Under the pieces are notes generated by a model, which saw nothing but the letters and a program-made list of their open reading frames with translations, was not told the DNA's origin and did no database searches. This document shows positions 34,911-46,247 of a stretch of 64,000 nt of DNA, piece by piece (the stretch's first letter is position 1; each line of letters begins with the position of its first letter). The position numbers and the translations under genes were made by a program. Where the stretch lies: contig NZ_CP136562.1 in NCBI RefSeq assembly GCF_018215265.2, positions 3,720,001-3,784,000 of the forward strand, read 5' to 3'. This stretch comes from Paenarthrobacter sp. GOM3. GTDB lineage: Bacteria > Actinomycetota > Actinomycetes > Actinomycetales > Micrococcaceae.

Positions 34911-36570
34911 CGAGAAGATCCAGTTCTTCTCGCCTCGAAAGTTGCCGCTGTAAGCGTTTTGGCGAATTCCCGGGGACCGTCAAATAGTTGCTGCACACTA
35001 CGGATCAACAACCACCGCCTCGTCATCGAAGGTGGAAGGCCCACCGCTTATATGGTGACCCGTCGGAGTTTGCGTCAGGTCTACTTGGATGGGCCGTTCT
35101 TGAACCGTTCTGCGCCTCGTGATGTCCCGGCGGGTGTTGTTCGTGCCTTGGCTGCGCCTTTGTCCAGGGCGAGGGCCGCCTTTGGGTGTGTGGTCTCAGC
35201 TCAAGCCCTGGTCTTTCAGCCGGCTGCTGTCGTTGCCGGTGACTCGCTCCTCGATTTCGCGGCCGACACTTTCCACGCGGCGCGCGACCTCATTCAGGCC
35301 TTCACGAAGGCCTTAGACGGCCCGACCCTCATCTACGCCCAGTCCCCTCAGCGAGTTCGGACCGTGGTCAATTGGCTTATGGGAGACCGACCACCGGAAG
35401 GTTTTGGCCCGGGAATGCCGGAGGCCGCTGATTGGCTGGCTCGTGAGTATCATCCCGATTGGGATCTGCCGAAGGCGCTCCGGGCGAGAGTGGGAACCCA
35501 CCATGGGCGGCTTCCCCGCTGGCCAGCACAGATGATGGTAGAGGGGTTCAACGGTCCAGAATTGTACGTACTTGTTGCTAACACTACGCTCACAGAAGGT
35601 GTGAACACGTCAGCCAAGAACGTTCTGATACTCGACAAGAAGGTTGGACGCCGGCCCTACGACTATTTCACATGGGCGAGCATTAAAGGGCGGGGTGGAC
35701 GCTCATTCGCTCACATGATTGGGCGGGTCATACTGTTTCATGAACCGCCCCAAGAAGTACCCAAAGATGTCTCCGTGCCGGTTTTATCCCAGAGCGATGC
35801 CGCTCCCGAGGGGTTGCTGCTGGCCATCGACGAGCACGAACGTTCAGAGACTACCAATGAGCGTCTGCGACCCATACTTGAGCAGCAAGATCTTTCCGTT
35901 GAGACCATCACCGCTAACACCGGTGTCGACGTAGAAGACCAGTTGCGGTTGGCCCTGAACTTGCTCGACCTACCCTCAAGGGACATCTCTAAGCTGATGT
36001 GGAGCACCGCATTTCCAACCTGGGACCAATTGGCCGCCGTTATAGACCTGGTCTGGGAGCACCTTCCCCCGGAGCATCTATTGAGCCACCGGGCGCGCTC
36101 ATCAGCCCAACTGACTCTATTCGTTAATTGGGCCGCTACCGCAAACGGAGACACCCCTGCTCTAGTTCAACGGTTTACAAGTCACTGCCAAGACAAGGGC
36201 GGACAACAGGATGTGAATTTGAGCCTGGAAACCTACTTTGAATTCTGCAGGTTCGGGTTGGACCATCACTTGCCAAGTCGTCTACGGGCCTTAACAGCGA
36301 CAGGGCATGAGGTCTTGTAAAAGCGTGGATTCAAGCCGGGACCGTATTACAGCTTCGCGGCCCGGATGGAGGACGGCTTCCAACCTCGCTTCCTGGTCCT
36401 CCTGGAAGAGTACGGAATCCCTGTTCAGGTCTCTACGAAACTCATCCGCCGCACCGCTATGAGACGTTGGACGAGCTCATTTCGAACCTCAAAGAGCTGC
36501 GGCCGGTGACCTCGCCGACCTTGATCCGTTCGAGCGGCGGTTGTCCGAATGGGCATTGGCAACGATGTGA
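34911..36570 (+). pseudogene. Decayed superfamily 2 helicase gene (C-terminal RecA domain and tail)
   Basis: An open frame of about 470 codons (from 34911) matches the second RecA domain of Ski2/HamB-like helicases: GPTLIYAQSP, THHGRLPRWPAQMMVEGF, VANTTLTEGVN (motif V) and the degenerate IKGRGGRSFAHMIGRVILF (motif VI). The DEAD-containing N-terminal half is missing. After the TAA at 36318 the same frame continues as KRGFKPGPYYSFAARMEDG, and a shift then restores a plausible end, DLDPFERRLSEWALATM, at TGA 36568-36570. So the gene has an N-terminal deletion, a stop and one or two frameshifts. Confidence 0.75.
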
Positions 36571-36720
36571 ACCGGTGCGCCGCTCTTGGGCAGGTCTGAA
36601 TTGTTGACCTTCGACCCGCTCGTCCGAAGCATGCTCCATGTTGTGATTCCTATCGTGCGCCGTCCGACGACGCACGATGATCAAGGAGGTCCGTTGGCTT
36701 AGGTCGACCATCTGGACGAC

Positions 36721-37578
36721 CTACTCCGAGTCATAAGCGGGTTCTGTGGGCAAACCAGCAATGACATCTGCTGCCAGCAGTGAGACTGAAAGCGAAACGT
36801 TGGCGGGATCACCAATTCCTTCTTCGGCGCGGCCCGCCATAAGTGAGCCCAGGACTTCAGGACTTTCGGCGAACAGAGTTCTGAGATAGCCGAGAGCCTC
36901 GACTGTTGCCATCTGGCTGATGGAGTTATCAAGCAGCGCACCCAAACTGGCGGTGATCACTGATGTTTCCGTCGCCACGAGAAGGCGATAAATGTCGTGT
37001 GCGTCTTTGTCATTCAGCCGGTTGGGGTTCTCCACTCTCTCCGCGATCTTATGAAGCTTGGCGATGAGCAGCGCGGTGGGACCTGCCACCAGAGCGCTAT
37101 ACCGACGGTTATCTGCTTCATCTAGCGCCCGGATTTCCATCTCTGAATTGTCGATGATGGCCGCCTCCAAACCCCTGGCCCGTCGTGTGCTCGATTTTGC
37201 ATGCGGCGGTATTCGACCACCCCGGCTGGACTTCCCGCCACTGCCCGCCAATGCTTCTGGCACCATCAAATCAACAGGGATACCACCAGGGTTCATCCAG
37301 GCACCTGGTTGACCGTTAAACGGGTTTCGGAAGAACCCGGCTCGTTTCATCGCCTGTTCGAGCAACGGTTCAGGACTGAGCACCCGCGGGTCAACGACTA
37401 GATCGCTGTCCTTGGTCGCCGCCGCAAGAGCCACAGGCGCATTGCCCGCATGCAGATATATCGCTTGGGCACCGATAACGATGACCGCTGTTGTCTGGTC
37501 GCTAAGGGCTTCAAGAGCGTCCAACAAGGCTGAGCGCGAAAGTACCAGCAAATCGTCAGAGCCGCCAAGAGCGCTCAT
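36721..37578 (-). CDS. Nucleotidyltransferase toxin, AbiEii-like
   Basis: A 285-residue protein with a nucleotidyltransferase-fold signature: AVIVIGAQAIYLHAG followed by TKDSDLVVDP, giving the G-x(n)-D-x-D pattern of DNA polymerase beta-like NTases. Helical C-terminal part. It overlaps the gene upstream by 23 bases. Together they look like a type IV AbiE toxin-antitoxin pair, used in phage abortive infection, in which the NTase is the toxin. Similarity to AbiEii is by fold and arrangement; sequence identity may be low. Confidence 0.65.
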   Translation of the reverse strand: MSALGGSDDLLVLSRSALLDALEALSDQTTAVIVIGAQAIYLHAGNAPVALAAATKDSDLVVDPRVLSPEPLLEQAMKRAGFFRNPFNGQPGAWMNPGGIPVDLMVPEALAGSGGKSSRGGRIPPHAKSSTRRARGLEAAIIDNSEMEIRALDEADNRRYSALVAGPTALLIAKLHKIAERVENPNRLNDKDAHDIYRLLVATETSVITASLGALLDNSISQMATVEALGYLRTLFAESPEVLGSLMAGRAEEGIGDPANVSLSVSLLAADVIAGLPTEPAYDSE

Positions 37579-38668
37579 TGCGTTCCATCCAATCCATCAA
37601 CTCTTCGGCTTCCGAGGGGTTACGGCCAGGACCTGTCAGCATGTCCACCGCAGCCTGAGCAGGTGAAACGATCGCTAACCCTTTGGCGTTGGTCAACCCG
37701 CGCTCAAACACAACGTCGACTTCAGGCTCTGCGAGAAGAACGTTCGCTCCGGCTTCAGCCTCGCGAAGCCCCCACTGCCGTGCCGCCTGCGCCGCATCTA
37801 CTACGTAAACTTGCGCCATTCGGGCCGGAGCGTATGGCGCCCACTCCGCCGCAGCAAGGGTCCCAGTAAATGCATACTGCAAGTCGCGTGAGGCACTAGC
37901 CTTTTCCATCAAGGAGGGCAGCCCACGAGGTTCGATGTAGCGTGTCACACGGCTGCTACGAACAAATCCGTAATCCTTGCTCCATTCCTCCAACAAGGGC
38001 CGCCACTCCTTGAGCTTCAGTCGCCCACCGTCGCCGCGCAACAAGAGCCCCTCCCGTTCCAAGTAGTCCACGACGCGGTACGTGGCGCCTGTTGAGGCTC
38101 CGGAAGACTCGATGAGATCGCGGATTTTCCACTCGCCGCTGAAGTCAATCAACGCCCGTACAACTCTTGCCGCGGGTACTCCCTTGAGCGAACCACGTGG
38201 ACGCCCGGGCCCACGCCAAGGGTCCTTATCGGATCCACGATTCGACAGGAAAAAGCCTGGCCTCGACACCACGAGGCGCGCATTTCCAGTGGCGTCGATG
38301 AAAGACAGGCCACTATCGACCAACGCTTGACGTACTGACGGGGCGAGATAACGAGCTGCGACGACACCCCAAGCATTTGGAAAACTATCGGTAACCATTC
38401 GCACCTGTGCGGCCACAGCGGGGACATCCCTCCGCTCAAGGACGCGCTTGGCTTCAAATACTAGTGTTGCTTCCATGTTGTCGGGACTAGTCAGGCTCAA
38501 GACTGCATCCACGTCCAGTCTGCGTTCGGCGCCAACTTCATAACTAGCCGTCGCAACTCTCCACCCCGAAGGGGCGCTATCGCGCAATATCCCTACGCAT
38601 CGCCGCAGGACGTCGCTTAGTGTTTTTGGCTCCTCGGCCGCGATAGACCGGCCCGTTTCAGTATCCAT
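37556..38668 (-). CDS. AbiEi-like antitoxin with nuclease-like N-terminal region
   Basis: A 370-residue protein. Residues about 40-130 include RRLDVDAVLSL and TLVFEAKRVLE, a D...ExK arrangement of PD-(D/E)XK nuclease folds. A winged helix follows (WKIRDLIESSGASTGATYRVVDYLEREGLLLR, about 185-225, in two parts), then an AbiEi-type domain with YAFTGTLAAAEW. AbiEi proteins repress their own operon and neutralise the NTase partner encoded downstream. The start at 38668 is not supported by a strong ribosome site. Confidence 0.65.
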   Translation of the reverse strand: MDTETGRSIAAEEPKTLSDVLRRCVGILRDSAPSGWRVATASYEVGAERRLDVDAVLSLTSPDNMEATLVFEAKRVLERRDVPAVAAQVRMVTDSFPNAWGVVAARYLAPSVRQALVDSGLSFIDATGNARLVVSRPGFFLSNRGSDKDPWRGPGRPRGSLKGVPAARVVRALIDFSGEWKIRDLIESSGASTGATYRVVDYLEREGLLLRGDGGRLKLKEWRPLLEEWSKDYGFVRSSRVTRYIEPRGLPSLMEKASASRDLQYAFTGTLAAAEWAPYAPARMAQVYVVDAAQAARQWGLREAEAGANVLLAEPEVDVVFERGLTNAKGLAIVSPAQAAVDMLTGPGRNPSEAEELMDWMERNERSWRL

Positions 38669-39030
38669 TGTTCAGGAAACATACCATTTCCGCAGACAGC
38701 GGACAATCATAATTCCGCGAACATCGGTCATGCAGCCTTCCGACGTTCGGCAAAATAAGGGGCATCCGCTGCTGGGCGGATAGCGGTCATGGCTCAGAGC
38801 CCCGAGGAGCTACATCACTCGTGCATCCGAGGACCACCCTCTCGGACTGCGGAGGCCTCATGAATAGCCGATAACAACGCATATGTCAGATTGACACCGG
38901 CGTATCAATTCGGATGAATGAAGGCTGCCAAACTTGCCTTGCCTTTCGGTGGCCCGCAGCTTTCCCCTCCCGTCTACCTTTGAGGGGGACGCATCTCGTA
39001 TCCCAAACCCCCACCTCCTCACCCACCCCC
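38669..39030. other. Intergenic region between AbiE pair and glyoxylate operon
   Basis: I see no gene here. Long C-rich stretches (around 38990-39050) are conspicuous. The right end carries the promoter of the glyoxylate operon. The segment may hold the promoter of the leftward AbiE pair, which I could not place. Confidence 0.3.
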
Positions 39031-39059
39031 TTGACTCCCACCCCCACCTTCCCTAAACT
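39031..39059 (+). promoter_or_regulatory. Housekeeping-type promoter of hyi-glxR-gcl operon
   Basis: TTGACT (39031-39036) and TAAACT (39054-39059) are separated by exactly 17 bases, a close match to the -35/-10 consensus. Transcription would start near 39066, giving a 5' leader of about 100 bases before hyi. Confidence 0.6.
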
Positions 39060-39080
39060 TTTCATAAAGCAGAATCTAAA

Positions 39081-39095
39081 TTCCACACAGCGGAA
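39081..39095. promoter_or_regulatory. Candidate operator TTCCACACAGCGGAA
   Basis: TTCC and GGAA arms flank a seven-base centre just downstream of the expected start of transcription, a position suited to repression by an IclR- or GntR-type regulator. The regulator is not encoded next to it. Confidence 0.35.
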
Positions 39096-39168
39096 ACTGA
39101 AGCCAAGCAATAAGGCAGCAGCCAAGCAACGGAAGATAGATCCAAGCCCCTCCTCGGAAGGACCTACG

Positions 39169-39972
39169 ATGACGTACACAGTGAACTGCTCCATCCTCCT
39201 GACGGAGCTGCCCTTGCTCGAGCGCCCCGCCGCCGCGAAGGCAGCCGGTTTTGACGCCGTCGAGTTCTGGTGGCCCTTCGAAACCTCCGTCCCCAGCGAC
39301 GCCCAAGTATCCGAGTTTGAAACAGCCATCAAGGACGCCGGCGTTCAGCTCACGGGCCTGAACTTCAACGCAGGCAACATGCCCGGCGGCGACCGCGGCT
39401 TGGTTTCTTGGACAGGCCGTTGCTCCGAGTTCAAGGACAACATCGATGTCGTAGCCGGCATCGGGGAGCGCTTGGGCTGCAAGGCCTTCAACGCCCTTTA
39501 CGGCAACCGCCAGGACGAGTTCACCCCTGAAGAGCAGGACGAACTCGCCGCCAAGAACCTCGCGGCAGCAGCAGAAGGCGTCGCCCGCATCGGCGGCACC
39601 GTCCTCCTCGAACCGGTCAGCGGCGCACCCAAGTACCCGCTCCTCACCGCCGAAGACGCACTCAAGGTCATCGCCCGCGTCAAGGCAGAGTCCGGTGCGC
39701 AGAACATCAAGCTCCTCGCCGACTTCTACCACCTGGCAGTCAATGGCGACGACGTCGAATCCGTCATCGAGAACCACGCCAAGGACTTCGGCCACATCCA
39801 GATCGCCGACAACCCCGGCCGCGGCGCTCCCGGAACCGGCACCCTCCCCCTCGGCGAATGGATCGCCCGCAGCCGCGAACTCGGCTACGACGGCTACATC
39901 GGCCTCGAGTACAAGGAACCGCAGGAATCGGCTTTCAGCTGGGCCATCCGCCAGCGCGCCAACGCCAACTAA
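39169..39972 (+). CDS. hyi: Hydroxypyruvate isomerase
   Basis: A 267-residue TIM-barrel enzyme of the Hyi family that interconverts hydroxypyruvate and tartronate semialdehyde. The segments VEFWWPFE, NFNAGNMPGGDRGL, LLEPVSG, ADFYHLAVNGDDV and IQIADNPGRGAPGTG are characteristic of the family and place the metal-binding residues. ATG 39169 follows GGAAGGA. It is the first gene of an operon with tartronate semialdehyde reductase, glyoxylate carboligase, glycerate kinase and allantoinase, so it serves glyoxylate use. Confidence 0.9.
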   Translation: MTYTVNCSILLTELPLLERPAAAKAAGFDAVEFWWPFETSVPSDAQVSEFETAIKDAGVQLTGLNFNAGNMPGGDRGLVSWTGRCSEFKDNIDVVAGIGERLGCKAFNALYGNRQDEFTPEEQDELAAKNLAAAAEGVARIGGTVLLEPVSGAPKYPLLTAEDALKVIARVKAESGAQNIKLLADFYHLAVNGDDVESVIENHAKDFGHIQIADNPGRGAPGTGTLPLGEWIARSRELGYDGYIGLEYKEPQESAFSWAIRQRANAN

Positions 39973-40055
39973 CGCACGACGGCGGCACTCGCCAAAGCGG
40001 CTGACTCGCCATCCAGCACACCTGAGCTAAAAAGACTTTCAGAAAGAGAACCACA

Positions 40056-40934
40056 ATGAGCAACGTTGCAGTCATCGGACTCGGAATCATGGGCCTCCCC
40101 ATGGCCATCAACCTCGTCAAGGCCGGCCACACGGTCACCGGTTTCAACCGCAGCCAGGACAAGATCGACAAGCTCGTCTCCGAGGGCGGTCAGGGTGCCA
40201 CCAGCATCGCGGACGCAGTCAAGGACGCCGACGTCGTGATCACCATGGTCCCGGACTCCCCCGATGTTGAGGGTGTAGTCAGCGGCAACGACGGCGTCTT
40301 CGCCAATGCGAAGAAGGGCACCCTCTGGATCGACGCATCCAGCATCCGCCCGGATGTCGCCAAGCGCCTCTCGGATGACGCAGTCGCAGCTGGCATCCGC
40401 CCGCTTGACGCTCCCGTATCCGGTGGCGAACAGGGCGCAATCGACGCTGTTCTGTCCATCATGGTCGGCGGCGAAGCTGCAGACTTCGAGGCAGCACAGG
40501 AAGTCCTCAACGCAGTGGGCAAGACCATCGTCCACGTCGGCCCGTCCGGCTCCGGCCAGACCGTCAAGGCAGCCAACCAGCTGATCGTGGCCGTCAACAT
40601 CCAGGTCCTCGGCGAGGCCATCGCCTTCCTTGAGGCCTACGGCGTAGACACCGACGCTGCACTGAAGGTCCTCGGCGGCGGCTTGGCCGGCTCCAAGGTC
40701 CTCGACCAGAAGGGCCAGAAGATGCTCGACCGCAACTTCGACCCCGGCTTCCGCCTGGCCCTCCACCACAAGGACCTCGGCATCGTCACCTCCGCAGCCC
40801 GCGAAGCCAACGTCGCTGTCCCGCTCGGCGCAGTCGTCGCCCAGCTCGTCGCCGCAACCGTCAACCAGGGCGACGGCGGCCTGGACCACTCGGGCCTCTT
40901 CAAGCAGGTCCTCCAGCTCAGCGGCCGGAAGTAA
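40056..40934 (+). CDS. glxR: 2-hydroxy-3-oxopropionate (tartronate semialdehyde) reductase
   Basis: A 292-residue beta-hydroxyacid dehydrogenase. The Rossmann motif VIGLGIMGLPMAINLVKAGH is at the N-terminus, the substrate motif DAPVSGGEQGA near 127-137, and the catalytic Lys in GSGQTVKAANQL (about 170). It reduces tartronate semialdehyde to D-glycerate. It lies 83 bases after hyi, on the same strand. A 10-bp hairpin in the gap before gcl may reduce read-through or protect the upstream message. Confidence 0.9.
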   Translation: MSNVAVIGLGIMGLPMAINLVKAGHTVTGFNRSQDKIDKLVSEGGQGATSIADAVKDADVVITMVPDSPDVEGVVSGNDGVFANAKKGTLWIDASSIRPDVAKRLSDDAVAAGIRPLDAPVSGGEQGAIDAVLSIMVGGEAADFEAAQEVLNAVGKTIVHVGPSGSGQTVKAANQLIVAVNIQVLGEAIAFLEAYGVDTDAALKVLGGGLAGSKVLDQKGQKMLDRNFDPGFRLALHHKDLGIVTSAAREANVAVPLGAVVAQLVAATVNQGDGGLDHSGLFKQVLQLSGRK

Positions 40935-40975
40935 GCACCCCGGCAAAAGCCGGCAAAGCAACACAAGCAGGGAAC

Positions 40976-41001
40976 CCGCCGTCGTACTTAAACGACGGCG
41001 G
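40976..41001 (+). other. Hairpin between glxR and gcl
   Basis: CCGCCGTCGT and ACGACGGCGG form a perfect 10-bp stem with the loop ACTTAA. It has no run of T, so it is a probable message-stabilising or partial attenuating structure, not a full terminator. Confidence 0.5.
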
Positions 41002-41066
41002 CTCCCTCACCACACCCAAAAACACCACAGACTTCGCCCGACAGGGCAATAAACAAGGAGTACACC

Positions 41067-42842
<1,776 letters not shown>

Positions 42843-42867
42843 TTAAGTAAAGGAAGGAGGCACCGGA

Positions 42868-44034
42868 ATGCGTGTTGTCATCGCCCCGGACAAATTCAAG
42901 GGCTCGCTGTCCGCGCCCGACGTCGCCGAGCACCTGGCAACAGGTCTGCGGGCGGGGTTCGGCCAGGGCATAGAAGCAACACGCATTCCGGTGGCCGACG
43001 GCGGCGAAGGAACCATCGACGCCGCCATCGGCTCCGGCTTCACCCGCCGGACCACCACCGTCACCGGCCCACTCGGCGAGCCAGTGAAAGCGGACTTCGC
43101 CATCAAGGACCAGGAAGCTGTCATCGAAATGGCGGCAGCTTCCGGCCTGGCCCTCCTCCCCGAGGGCCCCAGCAGCGTCACCGCCAAGACCGCCAACAGC
43201 ATCGGAACCGGCGAACTCATCCGCGCCGCGCTGGACCTCGGCTGCCGCAAGATCATCCTGGGTGTGGGCGGAAGCGCCAACACCGACGCCGGCGCGGGAG
43301 TCCTGCAGGGCCTCGGAGCGGTGTTCCTGGACAAGGACGGCAACGAACTCCCCGGCGGCGGGGCCGCCCTCGCGGATATAGACAGCATCGACTTCTCCAA
43401 CTTCGACGTCCGCGTTGAGGCAACAGAGTTCGTGTTGGCGTCCGACGTCGACAATCCCCTTCTGGGGGCCAGCGGAGCCCCAGCCATCTTCGGTCCGCAG
43501 AAGGGCGCGACGCCGGAGGACGTCACCTCGCTCGATGCGGCGGCAAGCCACTTCGTCGACGTCCTCGCAGCCACAACCGGGCAACACGCCAAGTACGCCG
43601 CCAAGGCAGAAGGCGCTGGAGCAGCAGGCGGCGTTGGCTACATTGCCATAGCGGCACTGAAGGCAGAGCGTCGGCCGGGCATCGACGTCGTGCTTGAATT
43701 CACGGAGCTGGAGCAGCGGCTGAAGGGCGCAGATCTGGTCATCACCGGAGAAGGCAGCCTGGACGAGCAAAGCCTGCTCGGCAAGACCCCCATGGGCGTC
43801 GCCCGCGCAGCACAGAGGCACGGGGTTCCTGTGATCGCAGTGTGCGGCCGGAGTACCCTGAGCCGGGAACAACTCACGGACGCTGGGTTCCACACGGTCC
43901 ACGCCCTGACCGACCTGGAAAAAGATGTCCAAAAATGTATCGCAGAAGCAGGTCCGTTGCTTGAACAATTAGGGAAGCACATAGGCGTGTATCTGGCGGA
44001 ACGGACCGAAAACAAGGAGTACCTCAATGTCTGA
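42868..44034 (+). CDS. glxK: Glycerate kinase
   Basis: A 388-residue type II glycerate kinase that phosphorylates D-glycerate to 2- or 3-phosphoglycerate. It shows the family start VVIAPDKFKGSLSAPDVAEH, the ADGGEGTIDA motif, and LGVGGSANTDAGAGVLQGLG. A ribosome site AAGGAGG precedes the ATG. It closes the route from glyoxylate to glycolysis. Its last eight bases overlap the start of allB. Confidence 0.9.
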   Translation: MRVVIAPDKFKGSLSAPDVAEHLATGLRAGFGQGIEATRIPVADGGEGTIDAAIGSGFTRRTTTVTGPLGEPVKADFAIKDQEAVIEMAAASGLALLPEGPSSVTAKTANSIGTGELIRAALDLGCRKIILGVGGSANTDAGAGVLQGLGAVFLDKDGNELPGGGAALADIDSIDFSNFDVRVEATEFVLASDVDNPLLGASGAPAIFGPQKGATPEDVTSLDAAASHFVDVLAATTGQHAKYAAKAEGAGAAGGVGYIAIAALKAERRPGIDVVLEFTELEQRLKGADLVITGEGSLDEQSLLGKTPMGVARAAQRHGVPVIAVCGRSTLSREQLTDAGFHTVHALTDLEKDVQKCIAEAGPLLEQLGKHIGVYLAERTENKEYLNV

Positions 44035-45376
44035 AGCAATCGGCGCCTATGACCTCGTTATCCGGGGCCAGCGCATCCTCACCACCGCCGGCATCGCAGC
44101 ACGCGAAGTCGGCATCCGCGATGGCATCATCGTCGCGATCGAACCCCTCGGAAATGGCCTGACCGGCAACGAGGTTATTGAACTCGCAGACGACGAAACA
44201 CTCCTCCCCGGCCTGGTGGACACCCACGTCCACGTCAACGAGCCCGGCCGCACCGAGTGGGAAGGCTTTGCCTCCGCCACCCGCGCCGCCGCTGCCGGTG
44301 GCGTGACCACCATCATCGACATGCCGCTCAACAGCATCCCGCCCACCACCAGCGTGGACGGCCTGGAGCAGAAGCGCGTTGTCGCCAAGGACCAGGCGTT
44401 CGTTGACGTCGGATTCTGGGGCGGTGCCATCCCGGGCAACAAGAGCGACCTCCGCCCGCTGCACGACGAAGGCGTTTTCGGCTTCAAATGCTTCCTCCTG
44501 CACTCCGGCGTGGACGAATTCCCGCACCTCGAAGCGGACGAGATGGAAGAGGACATGGCTGAGCTCAAGTCCTTCGACTCCCTCATGATTGTGCACGCCG
44601 AGGACTCCCACGCGATCGACCGCGCCCCGCACCCCGGCGGCGACCATTACGAAACCTTCCTGGCCTCCCGCCCCCGCGGCGCCGAGAACAAGGCCATCGC
44701 CGAGGTCATCGAACGTGCCCGCTGGACCGGCGCCCGCGCCCACATCCTGCACCTCTCCTCCTCGGACGCGCTGCCGATGATCGCTTCGGCAAAGCGCGAC
44801 GGCGTCAACCTCACCGTTGAGACGTGCCCGCACTACCTGACGCTCATGGCTGAAGAAATCCCCGACGGAGCCACGGCCTACAAGTGTTGCCCGCCCATCC
44901 GTGAGGCCTCCAACCGCGAGCTCCTCTGGAAGGGCCTGCAGGACGGCACCATCGACTGCATCGTCTCAGACCACTCCCCCTCCACACTGGATCTGAAGGA
45001 CCTGGAAAACGGCGACTTCGCCGTGGCCTGGGGTGGCGTTTCCTCGCTCCAGCTGGGCCTGTCCCTGATCTGGACCGAAGCCCGCCACCGCGGCATCCCG
45101 CTGGAACAGGTGGTCTCCTGGATGGCTGAGAAGCCCGCTGCCCTGGCCCGCCTGCACAACAAGGGCCAGCTTGCACTGGGCTACGACGCCGATTTCTCCA
45201 TCTTCGCCCAGGACGAAGCGTTCGTTGTGGACGTCACCAAGCTCAAGCACAAGAACCCGATCACGCCGTACGACGGCCGGCCCCTCGCCGGCGTCGTCCG
45301 CAAGACCTACCTGCGCGGCACCCCGATCGACGGCCAGAACCCCGGCGGCAAGCTGCTCCGCCGCGGCAACGTTTAG
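44027..45376 (+). CDS. allB: Allantoinase
   Basis: A 449-residue cyclic amidohydrolase that opens allantoin to allantoate. Metal-binding motifs VDTHVHVNEPG (about 63-73), FKCFLLHSG (with the carbamylated Lys), VHAEDS, HILHLSSSDA and CIVSDHSP are present. Overlap with the glycerate kinase gene by eight bases indicates translational coupling. Allantoin breakdown yields glyoxylate, the substrate of the rest of this operon, but allantoicase and ureidoglycolate genes are not in the window. Confidence 0.95.
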   Translation: MSEAIGAYDLVIRGQRILTTAGIAAREVGIRDGIIVAIEPLGNGLTGNEVIELADDETLLPGLVDTHVHVNEPGRTEWEGFASATRAAAAGGVTTIIDMPLNSIPPTTSVDGLEQKRVVAKDQAFVDVGFWGGAIPGNKSDLRPLHDEGVFGFKCFLLHSGVDEFPHLEADEMEEDMAELKSFDSLMIVHAEDSHAIDRAPHPGGDHYETFLASRPRGAENKAIAEVIERARWTGARAHILHLSSSDALPMIASAKRDGVNLTVETCPHYLTLMAEEIPDGATAYKCCPPIREASNRELLWKGLQDGTIDCIVSDHSPSTLDLKDLENGDFAVAWGGVSSLQLGLSLIWTEARHRGIPLEQVVSWMAEKPAALARLHNKGQLALGYDADFSIFAQDEAFVVDVTKLKHKNPITPYDGRPLAGVVRKTYLRGTPIDGQNPGGKLLRRGNV

Positions 45377-45386
45377 GTCCACCGCC

Positions 45387-46151
45387 ATGGCAGTCAATGC
45401 CTACGGGCCGCCGCCTTCCCGTGGTCCCGCCTCGCGCGGGGCCGCGGGCCGGCGACCGACCCTGAACGAACGTAATGGTCTGACAGCCCACGGTTTGGCC
45501 CTCTGGGTCAAACCGGCCGAGGGCGACGACATTGATCCCGAAATCTGGGAACGGGCAGCCCGCCTGGTGCTGGCCCGTGCCATGAAACTTGCCCCGGAGG
45601 CGGAAGTCCGCATCTGGCCCGCCCCCGGGGCAGAGCACTCCGGCGTCGGCGACACTTCCTGGGGCGGCACTCCGCAGGAAGCCGCCGACGCCGGTACCAA
45701 GCCCTCGTCGACCGTGACACTCGCGGACGCCCTCGCCGAGGCACGCAACAGCAGCCGTTCCGACGGCGAGCAGTCACCTTCGGCGGGCGACAGCACCGCC
45801 GTCGAGCCCGTAACGTTGGCGAGCCGCCGCAGCCAACTTGCGGTGGACCTCGCCGCTGAAGTAGTGCTCCTCGACGGCGAGCCGGTTGCCTTTACTGGCA
45901 TGGAATACAAGCTGCTGCGCTACCTCGTGGTGAACTGCTCGCGGGCCATCAGTCGTGAAGAATTGCAACGCTTCCTGGAGTCATTTGACCTCCCCGGCGC
46001 GGCATTTCGCTCGATCGACGTTTATGTTGGAAGGGTCCGGCGGAAGCTCGGCTCTGCTCGACACACCGTCGCCACCGTCCGTGGTGGCGGCTACCAGTTC
46101 GTGCCAGGCCCTTATGCCACAGTGCGCGGACCTGCGGAATACAGCATCTGA
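45387..46151 (+). CDS. Winged-helix (OmpR-type) DNA-binding protein lacking a receiver domain
   Basis: A 254-residue protein. The first about 150 residues are Ala/Pro/Ser/Gly-rich with no receiver domain. Residues about 155-245 form an OmpR/PhoB-type DNA-binding domain (GEPVAFTGMEYKLLRYLVVN, SIDVYVGRVRRKLG, ATVRGGGYQFV). It is 10 bases after allB, which makes it either the end of that operon or an independent regulator. ATG 45387 is the only plausible start, without a strong ribosome site. Confidence 0.75.
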   Translation: MAVNAYGPPPSRGPASRGAAGRRPTLNERNGLTAHGLALWVKPAEGDDIDPEIWERAARLVLARAMKLAPEAEVRIWPAPGAEHSGVGDTSWGGTPQEAADAGTKPSSTVTLADALAEARNSSRSDGEQSPSAGDSTAVEPVTLASRRSQLAVDLAAEVVLLDGEPVAFTGMEYKLLRYLVVNCSRAISREELQRFLESFDLPGAAFRSIDVYVGRVRRKLGSARHTVATVRGGGYQFVPGPYATVRGPAEYSI

Positions 46152-46247
46152 TTTCGCTGTTCAGTCCAATAGACAATCCGTTTTTTGTATGACCGCTGTT
46201 GTTTGAAATGACCGCCGGTGCACACCGGTTGAATGTAAAGGATCGCC

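Noticed and set aside
34774..34953. 59-codon frame starting inside the end of the Cap3-TIR-SAVED gene
   Set aside because: It could be the start of the broken helicase or a small CBASS gene, but it overlaps in another frame, has no strong ribosome site and ends before the helicase match.
34796..34987. 63-codon frame with GTGA overlap after the CBASS fusion protein
   Set aside because: Ser/Arg-rich, no recognisable motif; the overlap alone is weak evidence in a decayed region.
40976..41001. Terminator between glxR and gcl
   Set aside because: The hairpin lacks a T-run, and gcl has no promoter of its own that I can see, so full termination is unlikely.
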